NCBI GenBank assembly: GCA_029379385.1
Contig: CM055610.1
Coordinates: 18,935,422 to 18,999,421, forward strand
Length of the DNA: 64,000 nt
Origin: Quillaja saponaria
Taxonomy: Eukaryota; Streptophyta; Magnoliopsida; Fabales; Quillajaceae
Direction of reading: 5' to 3'
Within the stretch, counting starts at the first letter, position 1; each line of letters opens with the position of its first letter. The notes beneath the pieces are model-generated. The model did no database searches. It was not told the origin of the DNA and was given only the letters and a program-made list of their open reading frames with translations. The position numbers and the translations under genes were made by a program. This document shows positions 25,420 through 38,039 of the stretch, piece after piece.

Positions 25420-25558
25420 ACACGTGGCGAATATTTATTCGCTAGCCATCCCATTCTACTTTTCCTTTCTTCTTACAATGCCTTTATGTACATTTTCCGT
25501 TTTTGCCTTTACCAATTTTATCTCCGTTCCGTACTCTCCCGTCATTGTTGACACGTGG
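25420..25558 (+). promoter_or_regulatory. Two ABRE/G-box elements upstream of the NAC gene
   Basis: ACACGTGGC at 25420-25428 and ACACGTGGG at 25551-25559 are both ABA-responsive-element type G-boxes, about 420-550 bp before the NAC start codon. A CT repeat follows at about 25725-25750 in the probable 5' UTR. Function is inferred from motif only. Confidence 0.45.
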
Positions 25559-25972
25559 GAACAGACAAGAATTGCAGTTTGAAAATATCAAGCTAAACGA
25601 GGTTAACTGTAGTACGCGGTATATGCGAGGAAATCTAGAGGCGGTGGTCATCCCTCATTTTAATGAAATGAATCAGAATTATGCATAGAATGCTTGTTTA
25701 TGGATTGACTCGTTTGACCAAACCCCTCTCTCTCTCTCTCACTCACTCACTTTCTCTGCAATTTCCTTTTTACCTTTGCCTGAACGAAACGTGAGGAAAA
25801 GCTGTATGGCCTATCATTCTTTTCCAAAACCATCAGAATCTTAGATTGTTATTCTGGTTCTGGGTATTTCTTTTTCATAATTTAAGGGTTATCAAAATAG
25901 TATTATGTTTATCTGAAAAAAAAAAAAAACTTAGACTTTGTCTCTGTGAGAACGTGTGTGTGTGTGGATGAG

Positions 25973-28900
25973 ATGGCTGTATTGTCGCTGAAAACTCTGC
26001 CACTAGGGTTCAGATTTCGGCCGACGGATGAGGAGCTAATTGATTATTATTTGAGATTGAAGATCAACGGGAAGGATGATGAAGTAACTGTAATTCGCGA
26101 AATCGATGTTTGTAAATGGGAGCCTTGGGATTTACCAGGTATTTTCTCTCTAAATTAAAGTTCAATTTTCGTTATTTAGGAGAATTATTGATTACTGGGC
26201 TGAATTTTATGATTTGTCGTTGATGGGTTGGCAAAACACTTTGGAAAGTTGACACAGTAGAGGTTGTACTTTTCCAAATTTGTCTTGATTTTATGGGGTT
26301 ATTGTTCAGACATTTTTTTTTTCTTCTTAATAACCAATTGTACTATATATTTATTGGAATTGTTCACTTGGATTAATGAATTAAAGTTGTTGAATTTGGT
26401 GTTAAAAGGTATTATTTAGTTGTTTGCAATTACAATACCCCAGCTTCCCTCATCTGTGATCGCAGAACCTTGCTGATCCAAGGTGAATTTTTTATTTTTT
26501 TCGGAAATCTATACTTTTGTACCACTCTTAGTGTTACAAGATTTAAACATTGGAGTGGGACTTCAACACCACACAAGCTAGCATGTGTTTTAGGTGCTTT
26601 CTGATTTGTTTTGCTTAATTTAGTGCTCATATTTTCTTTTGCTTGGTTGGGTATGTGCAGATTTATCAGTGATAGAAACCAAGGATCCTGAGTGGTTCTT
26701 CTTCTGTCCCCAGGACAGGAAGTACCCAAATGGAAATCGATTGAACCGGGCAACAAATCAAGGGTATTGGAAGGCTACTGGTAAGGATAGGAAAATCAAG
26801 TCTGGGTCGAGCTTGATTGGAATGAAGAAGACGCTGGTCTTTTATACAGGGCGCGCCCCAAAAGGGCAAAGAACCTACTGGGTTATGCACGAGTACCGTC
26901 CTACACTGAAGGAGCTTGATGGAACCAATCCTGGACAGGTTTGAGTTAATTCTCCATTTTTCGTCTTTGTTGTTAATTTTTGGTGTGACACTGATAAGAT
27001 GGGATATTTACTGCCTAAATTGTTGCCTTAATGAAAGTTCTAGAATGTTTCTAATTTTTCCTCCCCTGATGATTTAGAGTTTGTCTTGGCTTGGCAATCA
27101 CTTCATCTCTGTTTCAGTTTCATGTTTCCTGAGTGAGCGTTATGAAATATGAACATGGTGTTTGAACGTAAGGAAACCATTTGCTTTTATTTTAAGTACC
27201 ATACAAATTTGTGGTAAATATTAATGTTGTATTTAGTTGTACGGGTTCTGTTTTTCATGTCATCCTGCTGTACCTTTCTGTTCAGAGTGTCTGTCATATA
27301 GAATGACTTCCCAGGATCCGGAGACCCATCGAAGCCTGAAGGAAAAAAGAAAACCCAAATGAGAAAATGAGAAAATGATAACTTAGTACTGTTTTCACAT
27401 TTAACTACTATGTAAGAATCTATTAACTCAGTGCAACTAAGTATCTTGTAACTAAGCATTGATCTTAAAGTGGCTGTTTGTTGCTAAATTTCATTGGTTT
27501 TGTATTTCTGCAGAGTGCCTTTGTCCTTTGCCGATTATTTAGAAAACAAGAAGATATCAGTGCAGGTCCAAACTGTGATGAACCTGAACGGACTGTTTCA
27601 TCTGCAAACACTGCCAAGTCTTCCCCAGAAGATTTGCAGTCTGATCTAGCAGTCATTGCAGTATCCCCATCACTTGGGAACAGAAGATGAGATGCATAAT
27701 GCAAATTCGTTCTGTATTAATGAAAACTATGTAGAAATTCGTAGTGATGGTTGTGATGCACAAGATCAAACAGTAAAAGCAGCAGCAACAATACCAGCAA
27801 CGGAGGTAAGAAGCAGAAACTGGGTTTCAATATTTTTTGTTCTTCAATTCTCTGTTCCTTTTTTTTGTTTTGTTTTGTTAAAGTTGAAATATAACCAAGT
27901 ACCTATAATTTAATGCTTCCTACAGAAGGTGGATCAGCTATGGCAAGGAGACTTGAAACAGTTAGGTGATCCTGATCCAGTAGATGGCAAAGTTTTTTCT
28001 CCAAATTATTTTTATGACCCTGGAGATACTACCTCCTTGCATGTATGATCCAATGACTGATGCCTTGGATGGTCATTGTGGGAAGCAACTTCAGTATGGC
28101 AGCAATGAGCCAGATATGTCAGAGTTCTTATGTGCAGCTCTTAACTCCGATGAATTTTCCTGTGAAGAATCCCACAGTCAAAAGCATTTGGCTGTTGAAG
28201 GTGAAAACTTACCAAGGTCTGTTGTTGTTAAAGACAATGGATCAGGCAGTGAGTCAGATTTTGAAGTGGCCAATTCAGTAAGTGGCAGCTCATTACTTAT
28301 CAATTGAACTTGCTGGTTTTTCTACCAAACTGCTACGTATCAGTTTACAACATTAATTTCTTGGACACGTGTATAAATAGGAATTTATTTAGCAGGTCTA
28401 CTTGTTTTATGTACTTGCAGATAATTTTTGCTATGAACGTTAACCTTATATTGTTCTTGTGAGTTACAGTCTCTGCAAGACTTTGGTATGCCCGAATGGG
28501 GAGGAGGTTTGTGGCTCGAGGAGAAAAGGATTCCGATGGGAGAAACTATTTTCAGCCCCAGTTACCTCCTTCAATAATGTTGATTTACAAAAAAATAGCT
28601 ATTTGGATTCGATACAAACTGGACCTCACAAGACTGCTTCCTCATCTGCTAATGCTTTGGATCAAGTCCATAATTTGACTAATGGTTATGAGGAACCAAG
28701 AAACAGTGTCCACACATTTTCTAGTGGTGCTATGGATACTGGAATCAGGATAAGACCTCGCCAGGGACAAAATCTACAACCTTCTGTGAACTCTGTAGCA
28801 CAGGGTATTGCCCCAAGAAGAATACGTCTGCAATGCAATGATCAACCACAGTCCCTTGACCGGTGTTTTGTGTTGACACAGGTAAGGAGTTTGTTACTGA

Positions 28901-29254
28901 TATTAATAATAACCAATCTCATGATTGTGGGCATAGATCATGAGGTTTATGAGATTTACCTTTTGCAGGAGGGAGATCCTTTGGAGAAGCATTCCTCTGA
29001 TGATGATGCTGGTGACTACTCTCAATGAAGACCAGAAGATATCTCCTACGGAGTCCCTTGACAACAATAAAATCTCTCAGAAACATGGTATGAAGTGGAG
29101 ACCAATGCTCAAGCTGACGATGAGCAAAAACATCTTTTATGTGTTCTTACAAGGATTATTCTGCGCGTCTCTTGGTCTGGTCATCTACTATTATAATCTT
29201 TGCCATTGTAGTTTTGTTAATATCCAGGCTAGTCTTAAAGGTTTAAACTTCTAG
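25973..29254 (+). CDS. Membrane-tethered NAC transcription factor (NTL type), multiple one-base frameshifts
   Basis: Six predicted exons: 25973-26138, 26661-26938, 27514-27805, 27926-28277, 28470-28881 and 28969-29254. Exons 1-2 are intact and encode the NAC DNA-binding domain: [75 protein letters not shown] and WVMHEYR. The acidic regulatory middle contains TGIRIRPRQ and APRRIRLQ, typical of NTL proteins. The C-terminus has a hydrophobic anchor, [21 protein letters not shown] factors are released from membranes by proteolysis under stress and then enter the nucleus. Each of exons 3, 4, 5 and 6 contains exactly one extra base (near 27660-27677, 28030-28040, 28555-28562 and 29015-29027), yet all exon ends return to phase 0. 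About 593 residues would result without them. This is either assembly error or early decay. Confidence 0.8.
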
Positions 29255-31684
29255 GAGATTATTACTCCGCTTGGTAGTTTTTGCCTCAGTGCATTTATAG
29301 GGTGGGGACTGGGGTGACTGATCAGGTTTGTAGGGTTAATTTTGTTAGACCTAACTATACAGTATCGCATTATTTATATATGTAGTTAGTGCAAGCATGC
29401 TAAAACCCTGTACGATGTTGATGTGTACAGTCTCACTTTTTCAACCCTCCTATGGCTTTTGTTTTTTACCTTTTGCAGTTTGTGATTTAGTTTAGCTGAT
29501 GGTTTACTTCTTACAAATTCGTATTCTTCATCACTTTCATTGTCACTAACTAAAACATGCTCGAGTTTTTATGCTTCTTAGTATAAGATTAACATAAATT
29601 TATACATAATACTAGTAAATCAGGCATATATCATGAGGTGTACCAGTGTTTCACTTATATTCATGTGCATTTGAACTCCTTTTGAAATTAGTCACAAGAA
29701 TTTTACGTTGATTTGACTTTGCTTTACTTCATAGTTTGGCATGGTTAACACTTAACAGGGAATCCAACTTTCTTTTTCTTTTTCTTTTTTTTGAGTGATG
29801 CAAAATCCAACTTTGAAACAGCCTACATCTGATATGGCACGTTATACAGCCTAGTTCGCTACTTGTTCTAAGTAAAAATCAGGTTAGTAAATGATGCAAT
29901 CATCAATATAGTTTCGAGAACTTACATTAAATTTGTCTTAGCAAAAAAAAAAAAAAAAAAATGTTACATTAATTTGAGAACTTCTTGCATGTAATGTGAC
30001 CCTGGGTGCCACTTGAATGCTTTTGCTAGGCAAAAAGCCACTGCCATCTTCTGCACAGCACACATTACACAACACAGGAGATGGGAGGCAGAATATATAG
30101 CTTGCATTTTGCAACATCCAAGCCTGAACAAATCTGTATGTTCCAAGAATGGGATAATGTTAAATCATTTTGGTTAAAAAGGATTGCAAAAAAGCACAAG
30201 AGATTGCATTATTATCTGTGAAACCCCCGATAGGGTGTGAGATCCATAAGAGATTAGTAAAAATATAGAAAGATTTGTGAAAATACCATGTTGATTTTCT
30301 TTTCTTCTACCTAATTTTGCTTGGGTGTCCTATGTTATTTTTTACTTTATCTCATTGAAGGTTGAAGGAAAATTTTGCATAATTATCAGTAGTTTTGACA
30401 ATTACTATGTAACAACAACAACAAGCCTTAATCAAGAATTATTGAGGTTGGCTACACGGTTTTCTCAATGTAGATTTTTTTCCTTCATTCATTTTTGTAA
30501 TTTCACGCCTCTGCATGAGTTTGTTAGTGTGTAGAAAGTATATGCTCTCTTACATTATGTTTAAATTAAATTATTAGAATAGGTGGATGTAACAGCATAG
30601 CAATAGATGCTCCTATATCATAATAATTAAGGTTAATCTTATAGAGATGATTGTCTTTAATTATTTGTATACTTAAAACTAATTTCTAGAGAAAGAAATT
30701 TGGAAAATATGATTTAGTTGCTAGGAATTTAGATAGTGAGAAAGATTAGGAATCTTGACGGCTAGATCTAAGCTTTAGAAAAGGAAAAAAATCCGAGTAA
30801 GTTTTATAGGGATCAGGTTTTGTATTGGCCATTGGATGCCAATGTTGTGTTGTGTTAGAAGCAAGAAAGAAGAGAATGTTTAAAGGGCTCTTGGGGACGG
30901 GGAACTGTTCTGGAAAGAAAGAATGTCGAAAATTTGGAATGAGTGGTTGGAACTTAATGTAAATTTTTTGTAATTGTCATTTCTCACCATATTTTCTCTT
31001 GATAAAATTATTTTCCTTGTTTCTTTTTTGATACTCTACCTCAGTAGCATTCTAAAATATATAATTATATATATATATATATTTAGTTGACATGCATGAC
31101 TTTATTGAACCCCAGTTGCTTCCTCTCTCTCTCTCTATTTGGTCTAGGGCCCAATATATCCTAATTTTTTTAGATCTAATCCGTACAATCACCCAGTTAT
31201 CATAATTTCGATTTTATGGTAAATAACATTGAGATTACAATTCCAAACGAATTCTAATATATAGATCTAAGCATAATCTAAGTTATTTTCTCAGGATTAC
31301 ATTCTCAATTTTCTATTTTTGAAATTTAAATTTCCAAATCAAAACAACAAATCATTTTAATTCTCTATTTGACAGTTGTAAAAGATACTAATAACCTACT
31401 ATAGATATGAATATTAAAATAATAGGGCCTTACAATTAGCATACACTAATTTTATCACAATAGTCATAAATTTCTCATAACTTGCAAATATAAATTTTAA
31501 TCTTATTGAAAAACTTGTATTAGAGTTTAATTGAGGTTTTAAATTAATAATTTTTCAAAGTAGATACGAGTCTTTGGAAATTTAGTGATAATGAATTAAA
31601 ATACTCTGATCCAAACTTATTTTGAACCCAAAAATAGATTCATTTAGCTTGACGATGTACCCGGCCCAATTTCCATCTTGCGGC

Positions 31685-31911
31685 CCGTGACACTATACGC
31701 GGCACAGTTCCCCGATGCGTTTGGGCTTATTTTCTCTAGTTCTCTCAGCTCTAATTTCCTTTCCTTTTTAAGTTAGGGATTTCTCAACTGAATCCTCATC
31801 CGGTTTCTTTCATCACTACCTGAGTCCGGGGGATCAATCACCTCCCAGACCTAGGCAATCGTCGTTGTTGTAGGACACCCAACAGTCGCCGATTGCGAAG
31901 TAAGCCTTAGC
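31685..31911 (+). promoter_or_regulatory. CWC22 promoter/5' leader (single unit)
   Basis: Homologous to each of the two units at 11297-11716 but present once. It has TTTTTAAG in the TATA position and a mutated telo-box (TTAGGGATTT). CAACAGTCGCCGATTGCGAA is followed by GTAAGC, a good splice donor, and the next probable acceptor is CTTTTCAG near 32000. The 5' UTR is thus probably spliced at least once before the coding exon. Confidence 0.5.
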
Positions 31912-33073
31912 TCAAAAGCGAAAGCGAAAGCTCTGGTTGGTTTCTCTCAGTTCAACACTTTAATTTCAAGCTCTTGTTTCATCTGAAAACCCCTTTTCAG
32001 ATTCGTTCAACTCCGCGGATTTCTTTAGACCTCTGAAACCAATATTAGCTTGCCGTTCGGTCGCCTATCCGTCAGCTCTGGTTAGTAATGATATTATGAG
32101 TCTCTGACTGGATATGTCCTGTTTTCACTTTTCTTCTTCACCTTGCAAAGTTGCCAATATTAGCTTGTTTTTTCATGATTTTTTGGTCAAGCAAATATTT
32201 AACATATTTTCTAATGGATCAAGTGCACAAATTGGGTCAAAACTTTGTAGGTTTTAAATGAGAAATTAGTCTTTGCCAATTAAAAGGGTGAGCATTAATG
32301 GTTAAGATAAATACTCTTAATTATAAAACCAGATGTGCTTTTGATTGTTGAATATAAAATGCTTCTATCTTCTACGTGGATATAGTTGTTGTAGACCCCC
32401 TTTAGACTCATTTACCTACATTAAGGTAATTGTTGTGCGATAAAAGAATCTGTTAGAAACTGTATTTTCTCGTGAAATTGATTTGGCTTGTAATTGTAAA
32501 GGCTTAGGAATGAGAAGCCACTGGTATTCCTGTTTTACTTGTATATTTTTCTTGCACATCTGATATTATGGCAGAGGGCATGTTGGCATAACATGAAATA
32601 ACCTTTATGCAGTCATTGGTTGTGTTCTGCAACATGCATGCCTTTTAAAATATTTATATCTTTATATATATAATAATATTTAAAATTTTATTTAATTCAA
32701 CATATCCTATCCTAGTTTTTTAGAAATCGGCAGTATTGCCTTATACTTGTTTCCGTATCCATGCTTCAATGGTTTGGTTCTATATACTCTTTAAAACCGA
32801 ATCAAACTGAAATCACCCCATTCACTTGTTTGAAAGTTGAGAAAATTGAAGAAAAAGGATGTAGGTTTTTTTTAATTTTAAGAGTTTTTTATTGTTTGGA
32901 TTTTGCTCATAGGTTTATTTTACCCTGGCCTGTCATTCCTTGTTTCTTTTGGCATAGTTAGTTATGGTTAGTTATTTTCATTTCAGGGCAGGGACACATT
33001 TCATATCAGCATTTCGTTTGGCACTTTCTCTTCTATAGTCTTGGAGAAAATTGATACAGATTTGGTTCTAGGT

Positions 33074-36000
33074 ATGGCCAGAAAGTACAGTAGTGAGTCC
33101 AGTGAAGATGATGTTAAGGTTGGAAGAGATAGATACCGTCGTGACAGTAGTAGTAGAAAGGATTCCGGGTTGAATAGTGATCGTGATCTCAGGGATGCAA
33201 GTGATTCCTCAGATTCAGAGAGAAGAAGAACTAAAAGAGATTATAGTAGGAAAAAAGACTCCATATCAAATAGCCACCGCGATCACAGAGATGCCAGTGA
33301 TTCCTCAGATTCAGACAAAAAAGTGAGAAATAAGAGAGATTATAGAAGACATGAGCTTAGAAATGATGATAAGGATAGAGAGAGAGTGACTGAGAAGGAT
33401 GTTAGGGATAGATATAGTAGGTGGCAACATGAACATGGGGAACAAAGAGCATCCCAGCTAGAAAATTCTGATGAAGATGAGAAGTGGGTAGAGAAAGGAA
33501 CAGGCAGGGGAGGAAGCAAGACAAGCCGTCAGCCTGATAATGGACGTAGACGGAGAGAATCTGCAACAGATAGGAAAGGGATTAAGGAATCTTACCGAAG
33601 CCCTGATGAAAATGATAAGCGAGTGGAAAAAGACAGGCGAGAGCGAGATGGACGTGGACGGAGAGAATTTGCAACAGATGGTCATGAGGTTAAAGAATCT
33701 CACCGCAATTCTGGTGAAGATTACAAGTGTGTGGAGAAAGACAGACGGGAAAAAGAAAGGACTTATTACAGCCGTACAAATAGAGAGTGGAGTCCTCGTC
33801 ATGATTCGGATGTTGATGATGATAGGGCTGTGGACAAGAGATCGGAACAAAAAAGTGATAGGAAGGCTGATAATAAACGTAGGAGGCATAGAAGTGAAGA
33901 GGATGGTGATGACAAAGAGTATCAGAAAGATGAGGATATGAGCAACCACCGAGACGACAGTCGGATTAAAGAGGATGGACGTGGCAGGACACTTGATGAA
34001 ACAAAACCTCAAAGGCAGTCTTTAGTGAAGGAAAATAACTTGAATCCTGATGCTTCAAATTTGGGTAAAAGTGGAGGAGTTTATATTCCCCCATTTAAGT
34101 TGGCCCGCATGATGAAAGAGGTTCAAGACAAAAGCAGTGTGGAATATCAACGATTGACATGGGATGCTCTTAGAAAGAGTATTAATGGACTTGTTAACAA
34201 GGTTAATGCTACTAATATAAAAAATATCATTCCAGAACTCTTTTCAGAGAATTTAATCCGTGGAAGGGGTCTTTTCTGTCGTTCATGTATGAAGTCACAG
34301 ATGGCATCCCCAGGTTTCACTGATGTTTTTGCTGCATTGGTTGCTGTTGTGAACACCAAGTTCCCAGAAGTGGGGGAGCTTCTGTTGAGAAGGATTGTTT
34401 TGCAACTGAAGAGAGCTTATAAGCGGAACGATAAGGTGAGCGTTGACTCTGTTTTCCTGTTAATTTGATGTATTGTTGGTGGTAAGACCGTGTCTTCATT
34501 TTGATATTACTTATAGTGAAAATTATAAAATTCCTCCTTCTTTTTTTTTTTGTCCTTCTGATTGTGTTTTTGGTTTGCTTTTATGAACAGCATCAACTAC
34601 TAGCTGTGGTTAAATTTGTAGCTCATCTGGTGAACCAACAAGTAGCTCATGAGATTATTGCTTTGGAATTGCTCACTATTCTGCTGGAAGAGCCTACTGA
34701 TGATAGTGTTGAAGTAGCTGTTGGATTTGTCACGGAATGTGGATCAATACTCCAGGATCTCTCTCCTAAGGGACTACATGGTGGGTATTTTCTTTAATTA
34801 CATGTTTTCCTGTTCTCGGATATTATTTATTTTAGTTTAATTACATCTGTGCAATCATTGACTATTTAAATTGTATTTTTCTTATTCCAGTTTATGTAAT
34901 TTGGCGCTAACCCTCTCATGTTGTACAGATTTAAATCATCCATCTTGTTAGAACTTGGTAAACTTGGGTTAATGACCTTTTGGGTTAAATGGAAACTTCT
35001 TCCCTTGCAAGATCAAGGGTGGAAAGTGAAATCATGGGTTTGAAACTCACTTGGGTATTGGTAATGCAAAGAAGGTCAAATTAAGTTTTAAGAAAATGTT
35101 GATGGTTTTCAAAGCAGCTCTGAGATAATATAAAGACCCATTCTAACGAAGTTGAAAGCTACAGTTACCACATATGGGTTTATTGAGTCATCCCTATTGC
35201 TGACCAATTGAAGTGGTATATTCTGATGGGTAGCTTTTTTTCTTGCTCTTGTTCATTTTTTTCAACCTTGTTTACATTCAACAAATGCTGATGATTTCTA
35301 TAAATTTATACTCCCTGCTTTGCATGCATGCGCCATTAATGATGGTTCATGTCCCAATTTCTCTCCCAGGATATTACATTTGATTTTATGATTTTGCAGG
35401 TATCTTTGAGCGTTTTCGTGGAATTCTTCACGAAGGAGAAATAGACAAAAGAGTTCAGTTTCTGATTGAAGGCCTATTTGCAATAAGAAAAGCCAAGTTT
35501 CAGGTATAGTCTTTGTGGTTTTCATCTAGAGGACATTTCAAATGATTGTTGTGAGACTTACTGGAATATTCATAGCTTGAGATGATTTTTATGATGGTTG
35601 CATTTGCAGGGGTACCCAGCAGTTCGTCCTGAATTGGACCTTGTAGAGCAGGAAGATCAGTTAACTCATGAGATATCTCTCAGTGAGGAGATTGACCCAG
35701 AGATTACCCTTGGTATGTCTTACAATGTTAATTTGATTCTTTTTGTTCATCTTGTTTGATCAACTTGTGGTTATATATAATTATATTTCATCTTTTTTCT
35801 TTGTTAGATATATTCAAACAGGACCCTAATTTCCCGGAAAATGAGAAGCGTTACGAAGAATTGAAGAAAACCATACTTGGTGATGAATCTGAGGATGATG
35901 AAGGCTCTGATGCAGATTCCGATGATGAGGAAGATGATGAATCTGAGGAAGAGGATGAGGACGAGGAGCAGATGAAAATAAAGGATGAAACTGAAACAAA

Positions 36001-38016
36001 TCTTGTGAATCTTCGAAGAACAATCTATTTGACTATTATGTCCAGTGTTGATTTTGAGGAGGCAGGTCATAAGCTTCTGAAAATCAAACTAGAGCCAGGT
36101 CAAGAGGTAAGTTTTCCAACTCTCAATTACTGCCATCTTGGCAAAATTACTAGTTACTACCTTAATTTTTTTTACTTGTAGGGCTAATGCAAGAGGGAAG
36201 CTAATTAATTAATGTGTGTGGTGTGGTGTCACTTTTTCAGTATGACGTAACTTTTGCAAATAAAAATAATTTTGTTTGCTAGATTAGCAGTATTTTGTTC
36301 CCTTGGATTTCAAATTTCCTGATAAAGTTGATTTGGTCAATCTAAAATAATTTTGAAAGTCACCAAGGAACAAAGTATGTTATATGTCTTGAAGCTGTAG
36401 TACTTTCAGATGACTCGATCATGAGATTGATTTGCCACCTGAGTAAATGGACTAGTTCAAAGTTTTCAAACCCTCACCTTCCCATGATTGCCTATCAAAA
36501 ACAAGAAAACGTGATTGATTTCCGATGGGAATACTGTAAACATTATCTCACATAAGGGATGGTTCTTCGCGGAGCCATCTTTCTGTAAATAATATTTTCT
36601 GAATAGCAGGTGTCTATAGGATCACATGTAAACTTTTGTATTATGCTGCTTTATAGTATCTACTTCTTTCAGATATTTGAGTTGGGCATTGAATAAATTC
36701 GTCTTCATGTTCTGTCCTGTTTCCCAATTATGAAGATTTATGTTTTCCTTTCCTTTTTTTTTTTTTTTTTTGCTGAAAAGTGTTATGTTTTCCTTGATTT
36801 GTTTACTGTCCTACTTGAGCACTAGAAAATTGTTTGAATTGAAATTTTGCAGATGGAGTTGTGCATTATGCTCCTGGAATGTTGCAGCCAAGAGAGAACT
36901 TACCTCCGGTATTATGGCCTTCTGGGGCAGCGATTCTGCATGATTAACAAAGTTCACCAGGAGAATTTTGAGAGATGTTTTGTTCAGCAGTACTCTATGA
37001 TCCACAGGCTTGAGACAAATAAACTCCGTAATGTGGCGAAGTTTTTTGCTCATTTACTTGGCACAGATGCTCTTCCTTGGCATGTTTTGGCATACATACG
37101 TTTGACCGAGGAGGATACAACTTCCTCTTCCCGTATATTTATTAAGATTCTCTTCCAGGTAAGTTAGAGGCATACCTTACTCTGCTTTTCTGGGCAATTA
37201 CATTCTATTAAATTTGTTAGAATAAACTGTTCCTTCAAGAACCTGAAATTTAAGGCTGTTGTGTGTCAATCCATGATAGTGAAAAGATGGTTTCACACAT
37301 ACTCAACCTGAAGGCTCTTGTGGATATTAATTGGTATGGTAACTAATTCATGTGCTATGTATTTGAAGAAAAGCCATGTGGGACAAACAATCTAAGTGAC
37401 ATTATGGATATTACTATTATCTATACTGCTGTACATAGGTTGTGAGTAGCCATGGATTGATGCTTTCAGGTCTTCAAATAAAAGGATGTCCTGAAGTTAA
37501 TTCCCTAAGCACGTGTTGAATCATTGTCTTAGAACCCAGGCCAAATAGAGCATGTCTTCAGTTTGTCTTTTTTATGTCATTTCTCCTTGGGTTATTTCCG
37601 AGTTTTAAATCACAATTAATGAGGTATATTGCTGCTTATCAATGTTCACCTTGACGTTCACTTTTATGCAGGAGCTGTCAGAACATCTTGGCATCCGGCT
37701 GCTAAATGAGCATCTTTCTGATCCAGCCATGCAGGACTCGTTTGAGTCCATATTCCCCAGGGATAATCCTAAGAATACTCGGTTTTCCATCAACTTTTTC
37801 ACCTCTATCGGGCTTGGCGGCATCACTGAGAATTTACGGGAGTACTTGAAGAATATGCCACGCCTTATAATGCAACAACAGAAACCCGTTTCGGATACTG
37901 AATCTGATGATGAATCAGACAGTTCTGATTCTTCAGATTCAGGAAGTTCTAGTTCGGAGTCCGAGTCCGAGTCTGAGTCTGATGAAAGACGGAGAAAGCG
38001 AAGAAGGAGAAGGTGA
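33074..38016 (+). CDS. CWC22: Pre-mRNA-splicing factor CWC22 homologue
   Basis: Seven predicted coding exons: 33074-34435, 34591-34780, 35400-35503, 35610-35712, 35808-36106, 36853-37158 and 37672-38016. They give 902 residues with no break, close to Arabidopsis At1g80930 (about 900 aa). The order is: an Arg/Ser/Asp/Glu-rich N-terminus (1-330) with two 36-residue repeats (encoded at 33541-33756); a MIF4G domain from about residue 333 ([14 protein letters not shown]); an acidic linker at about 611-641; an MA3 domain ([19 protein letters not shown] onward); and a Ser/Asp/Glu tail ending [12 protein letters not shown]22 is a spliceosome protein that binds eIF4A3 and loads exon-junction complexes, and it acts in the nucleus. 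ATG 33074 was chosen because it aligns with the family's basic N-terminus; an upstream in-frame TTG extension (33041) has no ATG. A donor-like GGTGAG overlaps the stop codon, so a longer isoform is possible. Confidence 0.92.
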
Positions 38017-38039
38017 GGCAATGTTCATAACCAAACAAC

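Noticed and set aside
33458..34012. 184-codon minus-strand ORF inside CWC22 exon 1
   Set aside because: It is the shadow of the Arg/Asp-rich coding strand; composition (Ile, Phe, Ser rich) and lack of any family resemblance argue against a gene.
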